Part shown: piece by piece, positions 39,301 through 51,300 of the stretch
Position numbering within the stretch: the first letter of the stretch is position 1
How the letters are laid out: every line of letters begins with the position of its first letter
DNA from: Serinus canaria
Lineage: Eukaryota; Chordata; Aves; Passeriformes; Fringillidae
Direction of reading: 5' to 3'
NCBI RefSeq assembly: GCF_022539315.1
Contig: NC_066316.1
Span: 64,213,994 to 64,277,993 of the forward strand
Length of the DNA: 64,000 nucleotides
Translations under genes and position numbers: made by a program
Notes under the pieces: generated by a model
Database searches by the model: none
Told to the model about the DNA's origin: nothing
What the model saw: the letters and a program-made list of their open reading frames with translations, nothing else

Positions 39301-42300
39301 CTGCAACACACATTTACCCAACTAAACTGGAAACTCAGCTCTTGTAGGAGAGATGTTAAGAGAGCTGAGAATTCCAGTCTTGTTGCATGTATTGTTTGCT
39401 AAGTCTTTCAGTCCTGCTGAGCAGCCTGCAGTAATTAATGGGTTCTTAAGATGCTGCATATAAAGATGCAGATTCTATTCTCTGCTGCATCTCTGCTCTT
39501 CCTCTGAGTCATGATGACGCTTTCTTGGTTGCATCTGAGGCTTAGCTTTGCATATGCTAAGGGTGGAGAAGATAATACTTCTACTGAAAAATTAGACTGC
39601 AAAATCAAGTGAAATCATGTTAGCTAATACATATATACCAAGTACAGGTGTGTTTTCAGAAGTTTCTGTACTTTCAAGAAATAAATTAATTCACTTGTGC
39701 ATCCCATAGGTTTCAAAGAAAATTGAGCAAAGGTTTCTTATACCGCAGTAACATCACAAATAAAATCTTGAATTCCAACCTGTAGAAATAGAGTGATAGT
39801 TAGACCTACCTGCTTCCTTGTTTTTTTATTCATCACTTTTCCCCATCATAGATATACAGACGATAATAATTATGCCTGCATTCTTTTTGATTCTTAATAG
39901 TTTTTTTTATCCAGAACATGGATGGATCTTGCTATGGAAGTACTCATAAGGATGTCTGGAATTTTTATGAAATTTCTTAATGACACTTAAACCAGTGCTG
40001 TATTGGAGTACTGCATTTTGAATGTGGAATACTTTTGAATATGGAGCTGCATCTGATTAAATTGCTGTACATTTTGCTGGAATGAGCCCTCATTCCAATT
40101 GACTAGCCTATATTATTTTATTTTTACTTGGAACTTCTCTTCAGTGTAGTTCAATGACAACTTTTCTGCTTCAGGTGTAAAATCTAAGTATTTCTTAGTT
40201 GTACCACAGTGCTGAATAGACGCGTCCACCAATATGAATTCCCAAATGTTCTAGTGAGTATTCGTTTAGCAGTTCATTCCTGTTCATAACAGCTTCCCCC
40301 CTAAACAAACCAAACAGATGGGAAAGGAAGCACAGAAAAATTGGGTGGATTTGTTAAGAGCAGCTGTGTCAAAGTCCAGTGTTGGAATTAGAGCTGCTAG
40401 ATGCTGGTCTCTTGCTTTGTCTGCTGGAGTATGATGCCTCCTAGTGTTCCACTCTTGCATAGATTAATGTATAACTCTTTACAATTTTAATAAACTCATT
40501 TTGGATATTTCACAATAATGTATTTATATTTTGTGCCTTTTTTTAGATTCTTGAGACTGAATAATTATTTCTTTTTTCATTTTGGCAAAGTGTTATCTAA
40601 TAGTTCCCACCTACAGGCTTTCAGGCTGGTGTCAAAATACCTGCTGTCTCCTGGAGAATTCTGTCTTCTTCACCAAGCTGTGACAAAACGGGAAAGTGGT
40701 CATGATGGATTTGAAATTGCTCTCAGTTAATTTCTGATTACTCTGTTCTGTGCATGTGTTTGTGTTTATCGACATAATTCATATATATAAACACACAGGC
40801 ATTTTCACATACATGTGAATTATGTATATTTGTATGATCAAGAGCATTTTTGTGGCAATATGTTGGGATTTTCTGCTTTCATTAGTAATCACCATTAGTA
40901 TAAGTGGTACATTAAGTCATTTTATTGCTGGAGACTTTCAGGAATAGTCTTTTATGTATGCATTTGGCTCTCAATTTTAAGGAAGATAAAAGTAGTATTT
41001 TAACAGAAATGTCTTCGTTAATTACTAAACTCATTTTCTGCCCTTTAACAGTGAAAATTTATCTTTAATATTATGTACTTAATATGCTTGTGATATTTGA
41101 GACACAGCTGGTCGTTGATTGTGCCCTTATATAACATCTGTTCATGTACTTAATGATTTCTTCCCAAAATTTTTTTGCCATAAAGGAGAAGAGAGAACAA
41201 GTGGATAACTTCAAAAGCTTTCAGTTGTGTAATATATCTCTGTATAGTAATATTATGTTCAAGAGATAGTGCTGTACTGTATGTCAGAAACATAACATGG
41301 TAAACCACATCATTCTGTTCTGTGTTCAGTAGCTTATAGACTAAGTCAAAGCAACATGTTCATATTTTTTCCAGATGGCTTTCAACTTATTTTTCTCTGA
41401 TTAAATTATAATTAATGTTCTATGTTTACCCTTCCTTCCTTATCCCTTTTTCTTTTACTTAGTTGATTTCTGAATGTTTCCCTTTATTCCTGTGATCTCT
41501 CCTTCATAGCGGCACTGTCTCGGTGAAGCTTTGCATAAATCTATCAGCAATGTAAGTGATTTGCACTTACAGCTTGTGAACAGGGCATGCTTGCACTAAT
41601 CAGCCTGCATATCCTGCAGTATTGCTTTACAGCTTAAGCCCATGAAATGGGAGACATGATAATACTTGAGACGAGAACATGTGCTGCTATCAAAGCTTGT
41701 GGAGTGCATCCCCTCATCCATCTGTGTGACTGTGTGCGTGTCACTGGCATCGAACACTGTGTACATGGTCATAACGTGAGCAGCGTCCTTATGTCATTGT
41801 TAATGCAAGCAAGCTTGTGGGCAGCGCAGATGTGTATTGCAGAGCTTTCTACAAAGCATGGGATTGACGCTCTACTATAATTTGCAGTTTTGCAAAATTG
41901 TAGCCTAACTGTTTTTTCTATTTTTTTTTTTTTAATTCTCACTGATGTTTTTGATGTGCTGAAAACCTGGGATAAAAGTATTGGAAGTTCAGAGAATGGT
42001 GTTTAGTGCTCTTTTCTTTTGAATCCTCAGTACAGAGGTGTACAGAAAGGCTAGTCTAAGGACATACAAAAAGAGGCACTAATGTTCTCAAAACGTGCTC
42101 TTAAGGATATCAGTCTCTTCTCTGAATAATCAAAATATTACTTAAAATCACATGCTCCTCTAAAAAGACTGATATTTTTAACTTTTTTTGTACTTTTCAA
42201 CATCAAAACAAATTATTAGAAGGGTAGACCAATCTGACTTGCTTGCTGGAATCATTTAATCCTCATTGCCCTTTATTTTCTGTATATTCTATTGATGCAA

Positions 42301-45300
42301 ACAGACATCTCCAGACATTGACTCATTTCAGGCTATGGTTTTGCAGTCACTTTAATCTGATGGAAGGATGAGCTGCTCTTGCTTATTCCTGTTCTCTTTG
42401 AAGATGGCTTCCTGCCCAGATGTCAGACTTCTCTTGGTCATCTCAGTTAAAACTGAGAAATGAAAACAAAATCGTTTTGCTCTTGGTCCATGCTCAACAT
42501 ATTTATAAATTATATACTGATAATTGTCAGAATTTGGGGCAGGAACTTAAGTGAGAGATAGATTTAACTTCAAGACAAAAATACATGTTTTCATGTTATT
42601 TTAATTAAAATTTGCCCAAGTTCCCGTGGTTGACTCTGTTTGACTGTTATCATGAAAGGCATGTTAGAGTGTGATCATTAAATTACCTGAGGTTCTGCAG
42701 GACTGGGCAGGACTTCCCCTAGAATTGTACCTCCTGGTGGCCAGGGTGAACAGGACAGGACAGTGGTGAGAAACCTGAGGGACAGAAACATGGTCAAAGG
42801 GACCAGTGAGAATGGGCTTACAGATGAAGAGAAGGGCCAGGTAGGTATGAGGTTACAGAAAGGTGGGAAGGAGAGAAGGGCCCAGCAGTGAACATGGGAT
42901 GAATTAGAGTAGATGGGGATGTGAGTAGACCAAAGGAAAGTTTAGGTAAAATAGCTTATTTTTTTTTCCTGGAGAAGGATGGCAACCACATTGCAGTACA
43001 AGAAAATGATGCATATATGAAAATTCAGAGCTGGCCATGCTGGCAGGTGCATGGTGCAAACTCACCTCTTCAGTGGTATGAGTTTCTAGGGGTGAAGACA
43101 AAAAATATAGTATATATTATATAGAGATATTGAATAAATTTAATAATCCTCAGTGAAGGTAGATTATCAGTAGAGTTACACTGGTGCTAAAAATGTTTTC
43201 TTTTACAGGCTGTTGATAAATAAGGTAGGAAACTTTGCAGCTTATAAAAACTTATTCAGACTAGAATAGCTGTTAAAGGCCAAGGGACTTGGCAATAGAA
43301 TATTCAATTAAAGCCAGTGTAAAAGCAAAATGATACACAAGGAAAGAAAAATTGTAAAATGATGAACCTTACCTTGGTCTGTTACAACTAGAAAATAGAT
43401 TTGGGGATTACGATATATAATTCTATCACCACAGTTCTCCGTAGGAGTTTCAAAAGCAAATAAAACTTTAGGAATATAGGAGAGAAACAGAGAATATAGC
43501 ATGTAAATCAGTACATAAAAACAGAGTTTACTCTCATGTCCAATAACTTGTGCTGCTTTGGACTCCTAATCTTAAAAAAGAAGTAGTAGTAGAAAAGGGG
43601 TAAAAGTAGGAAAAATCTGATCACAGATATGAAATAACTTTCATACAATGAGAAAGCAGTTCAGTATGGCAGAGTTTGTAAGGAGAGCTATAGAAACATG
43701 AGTAGAATACAGCGAATGAAAAGGGAACTTCTTTTCACTCCTTTCCATTACAAGTACTGAAGATCATCATGTTAAATTGGCATGTCTGCATGGAACTTGA
43801 TACAGGATATTATGGATACTAAAAGCTTTTATGGGCTCAGATTTTGTTTCTTCTATAAATCTGCTCCAAAATACCTCTTCTGGTTGAAGAAACATTGGTA
43901 TTTCCCAGTAGACTACAGAGTCAAGCTCCCTACATTTATGCTTGGCCTTTTTTCCTACAGTAATCCTGGTTGGTCCTTTCCGTAAGCAAAAAGAGATCAG
44001 ATAAAACTTTGGTCTGACACTAAACAATTTTATATGAAATTTGTATTTAATATAGTTAGTAAAAGGTTTTGCAAAACATTGTATAGGCCTTCCCTACACT
44101 CCTTTAATAATAGCTAATCTTTTTCAAATGTGTCTGAAGTATGATACTATTTATACAATGTATGTTAAAGGTAGAGTGTATATTCCCAGACACAAAGACC
44201 TTGTGAATATGAAATACAACAAGCTATGCTTATTTCATTTAAATTCATCTGATTTTTGTTTTCTTTTGCTTTACTTCTAATTTTTGTTTCTGTAGCTTTT
44301 TTTCTTTCAAGTCTGCTTAAGCCGTGTCCTTCTGAAAAAAAAACCTTAACCTGCGTGTTCGGCAGCAATGTTCATGCTAGAAGTAGTACTTGGTATGCTG
44401 CAATTAATTTTTTGCTAAGTGGTGGATTTAATGTTCTCTAACTCAGTAACTTGATGTGCAATGTCGTTACGAATTTGTCATAATTTTAAGGTGTGCTGAA
44501 TCAAATGACACTATCAGACTTTCATTTATAATTCCGTATTATGCAATGCTCTGAGGCTTGAAAAGTATCCTTACTGATTCAAATTCTTTGTCACTTGGCA
44601 ATTTTATTATCCTTCCTTTGAATCACTGTAGCAAAATTCTCTTTTGGTTAAATCTTGTTTCTAGAACTGGAGGGTATCTCATGGCTATAAAGGGAATACA
44701 GGTTTAGTACTTTCAGTCTGAAAAGATGCTATCTGATGTGGAGAGCAAAGTAGAATATTATTATAAAAAGGAAATGGGACTAAAAAAGGGAATATAGTGT
44801 ACTCTAATATTTGTTGGATGAAAAGCATCGTTTGTAAAATCAGGTATTTCTAAGAAAATGAGTTGTTTGTGACTCAGATTGTTTAGGTCTTGGAAACAAG
44901 CATAAAAATCTCATAGTCTTACTAAACTAACAGAAAAGTGTGTGATGGCAAATTCTTCAAGTGTTTTTGGTTGGTTTTTTTTTTTTTGATGTTGAGTGGT
45001 ACTGTTTCTTTCTAAATGAGAAAACCACTAGTATGGTAGGACCATAGAATACAAAAATATATACAAACCAATATAGATGTCACAGGCTAGCCTCCTCTAT
45101 TCCAAGTGCAAGATTATCCTTGCAGAATGAGTGTTCCCCTGAAGAATAGTTTAACAATCAAGTGTTTGATTTCAGACCTTGATAGTGTCATTTTTATCAT
45201 AAAACTTAAATAATAATCTTTTATATAAAACCTAAATAATCTTTTGATAATTTGGCCATTCAAAATTGTTTTACTGGTAGTGCTGCAGTATGAACTAACC

Positions 45301-48300
45301 GATATGATAATCCTTACAAAACCACTAAAATGTCATTATTATGTCTCTGATTATATACGTATAACATTAACAACAGACTCAGTAGATGGATGACATTGCT
45401 TGTCTGTCTTTTAGCTAACGCTCTTGCTCTAAAATTTCAAATGTTTTCTGCTTCTGAATGTTGTCTTTACAGCTGATGTTTGTATTAATGACTAATTAAT
45501 ACTTGCTGTTCTTTTGTGGGTTAGATCTCCTTACTGAAGCAGAATCTGGAGATGCAGCTTTCCCAGTCACAGAGCTCTTTGCAACAGCTACAAGCCCAGT
45601 TCAGTCAGGAGCGACAGAGACTGACTCAGGAGATCCAGGAATTAGAAGAAGAGCATCAGCAAAGGCATAAGTCACTTCAGGAAGCCCATATCCTTGCCTT
45701 TCAAAACATGGAAGAAACAAAAGAGCAGGAACAAAAGGCATGTTCATATGGTTATTCCAAATTCTGTAGAGAATATTGCCATTTTAGCATTTTGCGTATA
45801 CGGTTGGAATTAGTAAGGAATCTGCAAAACTACTACATTTCCTTTTCAGCTGATGTATTGTAGTAATACTGTTATCCAGTTAAATCTGAACAAGACATAT
45901 TGAAAATGTTTTCTAATACTGGCATTGTTTCATGTCTTGCTTCATATACACATATATACCTGTGTGTACATATATGTAAAATTATTGTCAACACGTGCAT
46001 TTCTTTATGATAGATTGACATTGTTACCCTTAATATTATATTCTTGTTTTGATTTTGAGTAGGAATTTTCCATTACAGTTAAGTTTGCATGTATTTTCTG
46101 TCAATAGACTCCTTTGAAATGTATTTTATATTTTCCTTACTTTAAAAATTGTGTTAGCTGTGTTCTCTAACTTGCAAGATCATTTTCATACCCCACTCAA
46201 GATACTTTTTTAAAACCTTGACAAAACAAGCTTTAAAATTGGAATTTTGGTAGTGCATGCCGTGTGGCGGGGGGAGGGGGGGGGTAATCTTAAGGTTTTT
46301 TAAGTTCAGCTTCAGAGTGTGCCTTTGCAATCAGTTTTCATACTATGTGCCCTGAAGATCAGAAGATGTGTACCAGGAACATTATGCTTCATACAATTTC
46401 ATAGGGAGTACATCTATGAAACTGCACCTTATTACATTGCTTGCTTTTGTAGTTATATCCATGGATTGATTTTTTTTTTTTTTTTTTTTTTTTTTTGCTT
46501 TTCCAGCTGTGAGTCAAATGGGTTTTGTGCACAGATAATCTTGGTAACCATCAACCACTGAAAAGAAAAAATACGTTCTGAGTATAAGAAAATATGAGTA
46601 ATACTAGAGTGGTTTTTTTTTTTTTCTAGGGTATGTCAATGCCTGCTTTTTGTTTCCAGTTGTTTATTGTGTAATGTTTTATAAATTCTTTAAGTTGATG
46701 TAGAACAAATTTTGTCAATTTTGATTTCATAGGAATTAGAAGAGCGTTTACAACAGAAGCACTCAGAAGAGCTTCATGCACTGAAAGAAACACATAAGCA
46801 AGCTATGGAAGGCTTTAAATTGGAGATGGAACAGGAACTTCAGACTCTACGATTTGAGCTGGAGGATGAAGGAAAAGCTATGTTAGGTATACTATTTTCA
46901 AATTTGACAGTGGGTCCAAAACCATAATTTCTACTCATGCAAATATATATGCATATATGTGTGTATATTATAACACTGTAGTGTCTCTCTGAGTCATTCA
47001 GTATTGACCTAAGTGTTCCTCCTAAAATCACTATAAGCTTTAATAGGTAAGCCTAGACTCTTCACTTTAGAAATACCTCACCCTTAAGGTGTTTTGAAAG
47101 GAGTAAGCAACCAAAGTTTCTGATGGAGAACTGATGGTGTTTTCAGAAAGCAACAGGAATAAAATACAGGACAGTTACTTAGCTGATGTAAAGTGTGTTT
47201 TAGATCAGCTGCAATACTAGATGGAGCTGGACTGTTGCTATTAATTACTGTAAACATGTCCAATTTAAAATTCTCTCTTTGTTTATGGTAACCAGCTTCA
47301 TTGCGCTCAGAGCTCAACCACCAACATGCAGCAGCAATTGACCAGCTGAGGCACAACCATCAACAAGAACTGGTAGCTGCCAAAATGGAGCTTGAAAGAA
47401 GCATAGAACTTGGCAGGCGACAGGTAGGAAGCATGCCTGGGGTCTGGCTGTAAAATGGCATGGTCAGTATTCATTTTTCCCTTTGCTGGAAAGGGGAAAA
47501 CGTGAAAAAACAACAAACATGTAGTCCTTCAAAATCATCCAGCACCAGCAGCTAATGTGTTCCTACCAGTTTCCTAAACTTTCTTGCTTGGCTTATTCTG
47601 CCTTCTGCAAACCTCATTCAAAGCCTAGAATAGGCTCCCATATCCAAGTAGTTTCCTCTCAGAATGGTGCAGTCATCTGGGAGCACCTTGGCCTGCCATG
47701 GGAGGCAAGTAAATTGTAAATTGTATTCATCCTCAGCTGCCAGCAGGAAGAAAAAAGCTGTTTCTCTTTGAAGCCTAAGAGATATGGCAAAAGAAGTGGT
47801 TGCTTTTAATCAAAGGATTACTTCAAACTGAAGAAAAAAAGTACACAAAAAATACATTAAAAATCCCCACCAAAACCAAGCCCCGAAAGCCAGTATGAGC
47901 TACCTTTGCTTTCAGTAGCAAACTGATTAATTCACCTTTTATATTTCATTTTTCATTTTATACACAGTCAGTTTTTCTGTTAGTAGTTAAAAATTCAAAG
48001 TTTAAGCTCTATTGAAGGCCAGCCTCCAAGAAATAAGAGAACTGGAAAATTACCTCTTTATTTCCCTTTATAATAGGCTTTTCTAGATTGATTTACTGAT
48101 ACTCCAGCACCAAGGAGGAGGAGTCAGTTTAGAAATATATTAACAGAGGAAACAGGGTTTGTTAGACATAGCCTTTACACAAAAACAGAGACAGTCGAAT
48201 GATGAGCCTTTTTTAGCTATTCCTTGCTGGTTTAACAGTGTGGGCACCAGAGGCAAAACCCAAGTGCTGTCATGCAGGATTTAGGGGGATGTAGTTTCAG

Positions 48301-51300
48301 TCGTGTGTTGTTTAAGCCCAGAGTCTGACACCTAAATGAGATGTCAGAAAAAAAGTTTAATTTACAAGAACTGGTGTTTGATCCAATCAAACAGGGTGTA
48401 CTTTTTGCCTCTGTGATCTGCTAAACATGAGCTTTGGTTGTACTGAGGGCAAAACAGTTACTGAGGTTTCCTGTTACAATGCTCTTCAGTTCACAGGATC
48501 ACAGTTGAATGAAATAGAGAGTGGTCTGATCAGGATGATTATATTTGCTACTTTTTGAAATATTTATATATGTAGATGTAAACTTTTCCTCTCTTTTTCT
48601 TATTACTTTAGCATAGTCTTTATATAGGGAGATAAGTATTTATATTTAATTGTTTGCTCTTAAAGATGCCCTATGCAGTTGGTGCACTAGGACATACTTG
48701 TATTTCCTCGAGGCATGAAGACACAAAACACAATTATATATAAAACTGCTTTGGATTATCTGCTGATTTTCTCTATATGGTTATTAAATACTGTGAAACT
48801 GGAATAGATGGAAATAGAAAACTCTGAAAAAGTTCTTTTCATTACAGACATTTCTGAAAGGAGGCACATTATCAAAGCCATTGGAATAGGCTCCAGCTGG
48901 GTTTCCCAGATACTAACTTCATTGGAATTATGCAAAAAAAAAAAAACTTTTCTTGATTTATTGGACACAATATCAATATAAATAAACTATTTAACACATA
49001 TTCTGCTGTAAGATATTTATGACCTATGTATATATTTTTAAGATAGGAGACTTCAGAATCAGTTTTTGTTTGTGCAGGGCATACATCTTGAGCAATTTTC
49101 TCCCTTTGAATGGGGCTGGAAGGGAGAAAAATGTGGATTGTATGCTGATGAGGCAGAGAAAGTGAAATGTCCAGACCCTGGATCTTAGTGATACCTGTTT
49201 TTTTTTCTTGTATGTGTGGGCAAAAGGAAAATGTGATGAGCTACCCCAGTTTTAACAGGCAGTGATAATCATGAGTTGCAACTCTTCTTGAAAGTGGAAA
49301 TCATTTATTACAAAACTTTGATTTCTTCTTTCTTTGTACTTTGATTTTTTCTTTTCTTTGAACACAATAAAAAGGCCCTTTGCTTCAATAATAATTTGTG
49401 TCAGCATCAAAAACTGAAAAAATTGTCTATTGGATGGAAAATTCTTCTCAGATGTTTTCTTCCAAAAGCAAGTATTGTAGGCACCACCTCTAAGAAATGA
49501 GTCCATCTAAAATATTTTTTGCTGCTTTTACTTACATCATAGGAAAAAGAATTTTTGTGCCGAATATCAGATCTACAAGATGAACTGAGACACCGGGACC
49601 ATCATATAGCTGAACTCGACAAAGAGATCCTGCATCTTCATGAAAATATAAGTGCATTGACGAAGGAATTAGAGTTTAAAGGGAAAGAAATTCTTAGAAT
49701 ACACAGTGAATCCAACCAACAGATCAGGTATGAATTTTTCCACTCTAAATTCAAACCTGTATTGTTTCACCTACCATTTTACTTAAAAAAATTACTGTTT
49801 GCAGTTTTAGATTTATCCTCTTAATTGAGTCATGTTTCATGTCATTTAGTCTTCTTTAGCAAGGCTATGCCCTTTACTGGTAAAGTTAGTGACTATGCTG
49901 CGCAGTTAAGTGACATTTCAGTGACACATTTTGGCATACTTTAGTAGCAGTTCCCTCAAGTGTTGGTTTTTGGTGGTATTTTTTTTCCAAATTCATTATG
50001 TTTATTTATTTTAAAAAGCATTAAAGGAGATGTATTTTCCATGAAATAAGCTAGAAGATTGGAGGACAGTAAGTAGTAGGCTTTGATGAATCAATAATTC
50101 CTTCTGTGTTGTCTGATATTATATAAGAGCCATTAGAAGCATGGCAGAAAATCATGATGAACAAAAAGTCTGATTTTAGAATAACTCTTTTTTTAACAAA
50201 AACTAAATTAAACAGGATGCATGAGCAAGATTTAAGCAAGAAACATGAGAAAGAGCTGGATGTCTTGACAGCAGATCACATCAGAGAGAAACAAAGCATG
50301 CTGGCAGATTTTAATAAGACCCAAGAGCTGCTCAAGGAAATTAATTCAGCTTTACAAATTTCGTAAGTTTTGTTGCATTAAAAAAAATTTTATGTAGCTG
50401 CGTTTGAGTGAATAGTTTATTCTGGTGTCCATAAAGTCCTGAAGATACTACAGAGGTGCAGATGTACAAATACCTCAATCATGTAGGGGGCCTAATCTTG
50501 CATTCTTCAGGTAACACAATATAATCTTTATAATCTTTAGGGGAATGTAGTGAGGTAAGTTGTTAAGGGTTTGAGACCAAAAAATTTCACGTGGGAAAGA
50601 TTAAATCTGTGCAGTTCCTAGAAAACTGGAGAAAACATTATTTTAAGTGTTTTTTTCTCAAACTTTAATACATCTGTTTTGAGAACACAAGAATTTTCTC
50701 TACAAGTTTATAAACAGTACAGTATTTATGATTACTGAGAAGTGAGATTGTAGCATGAGTGATGGAAATATTTTCAGGAAGGAAAATTAGTGTATGAAAT
50801 TGATTGAATGAGCATAACAATAACAGAAGGCTTAAGAGTTTATCTGAATCAAAATGCCCCAGGGATTATACCACCTAATGGTGGCAGAAGTGATGTAATA
50901 GTGTGTCACCCGCCAGTGTTTTCCTGTCTTCACATCCTTCATTCTCTGTCTCTGTGGTGTTACCCCTTCGGTCACAGTTTCTGGCTCAAGTTTCATAGCA
51001 CATTGAGGGCTTCCTGCCACGAAGTAATCACTAAGGGATTTGTGTTTGCAGCATGGAAGATCTATGGCAGAGAGAAGAAATTGGTTCTAAGTTTTTGATA
51101 GGAAGCTTTTCTAAATAAGTATCAGTTACCAATGGTCAGTAAAGCCAAAATGCATCTAGATTTTTCTGGATAATGAGCCCTCAGAAATCGTCTTCAAATA
51201 AAATGATTATAAAATTCTAGTTTTCACCCCCTTGTAATTGTCCACATGCATGCTCCTATGCCCTGATAAATGTGGTACCTTGCCATTCAGTAAATTAGGA

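Larger units (their letters stand above)
31092..45524 (+). other. FAM184A: FAM184A intron 9 (14.4 kb)
   Basis: The largest internal intron. It holds a probable LTR fragment (about 31612-31830), a CR1 fragment (about 32990-33955) and a pyrimidine tract at 35158-35195. It also holds high-complexity blocks near 38420-38720, 39180-39565 and 41500-41885 that could be regulatory. No coding exon is required between exons 9 and 10, which join in frame. Confidence 0.85.
45738..46732 (+). other. FAM184A: FAM184A intron 10 (GC-AG)
   Basis: Starts GCATGT and ends TTTCATAG. Contains a G-rich tract (46269-46284) and a T27 tract (46470-46496). Confidence 0.85.
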
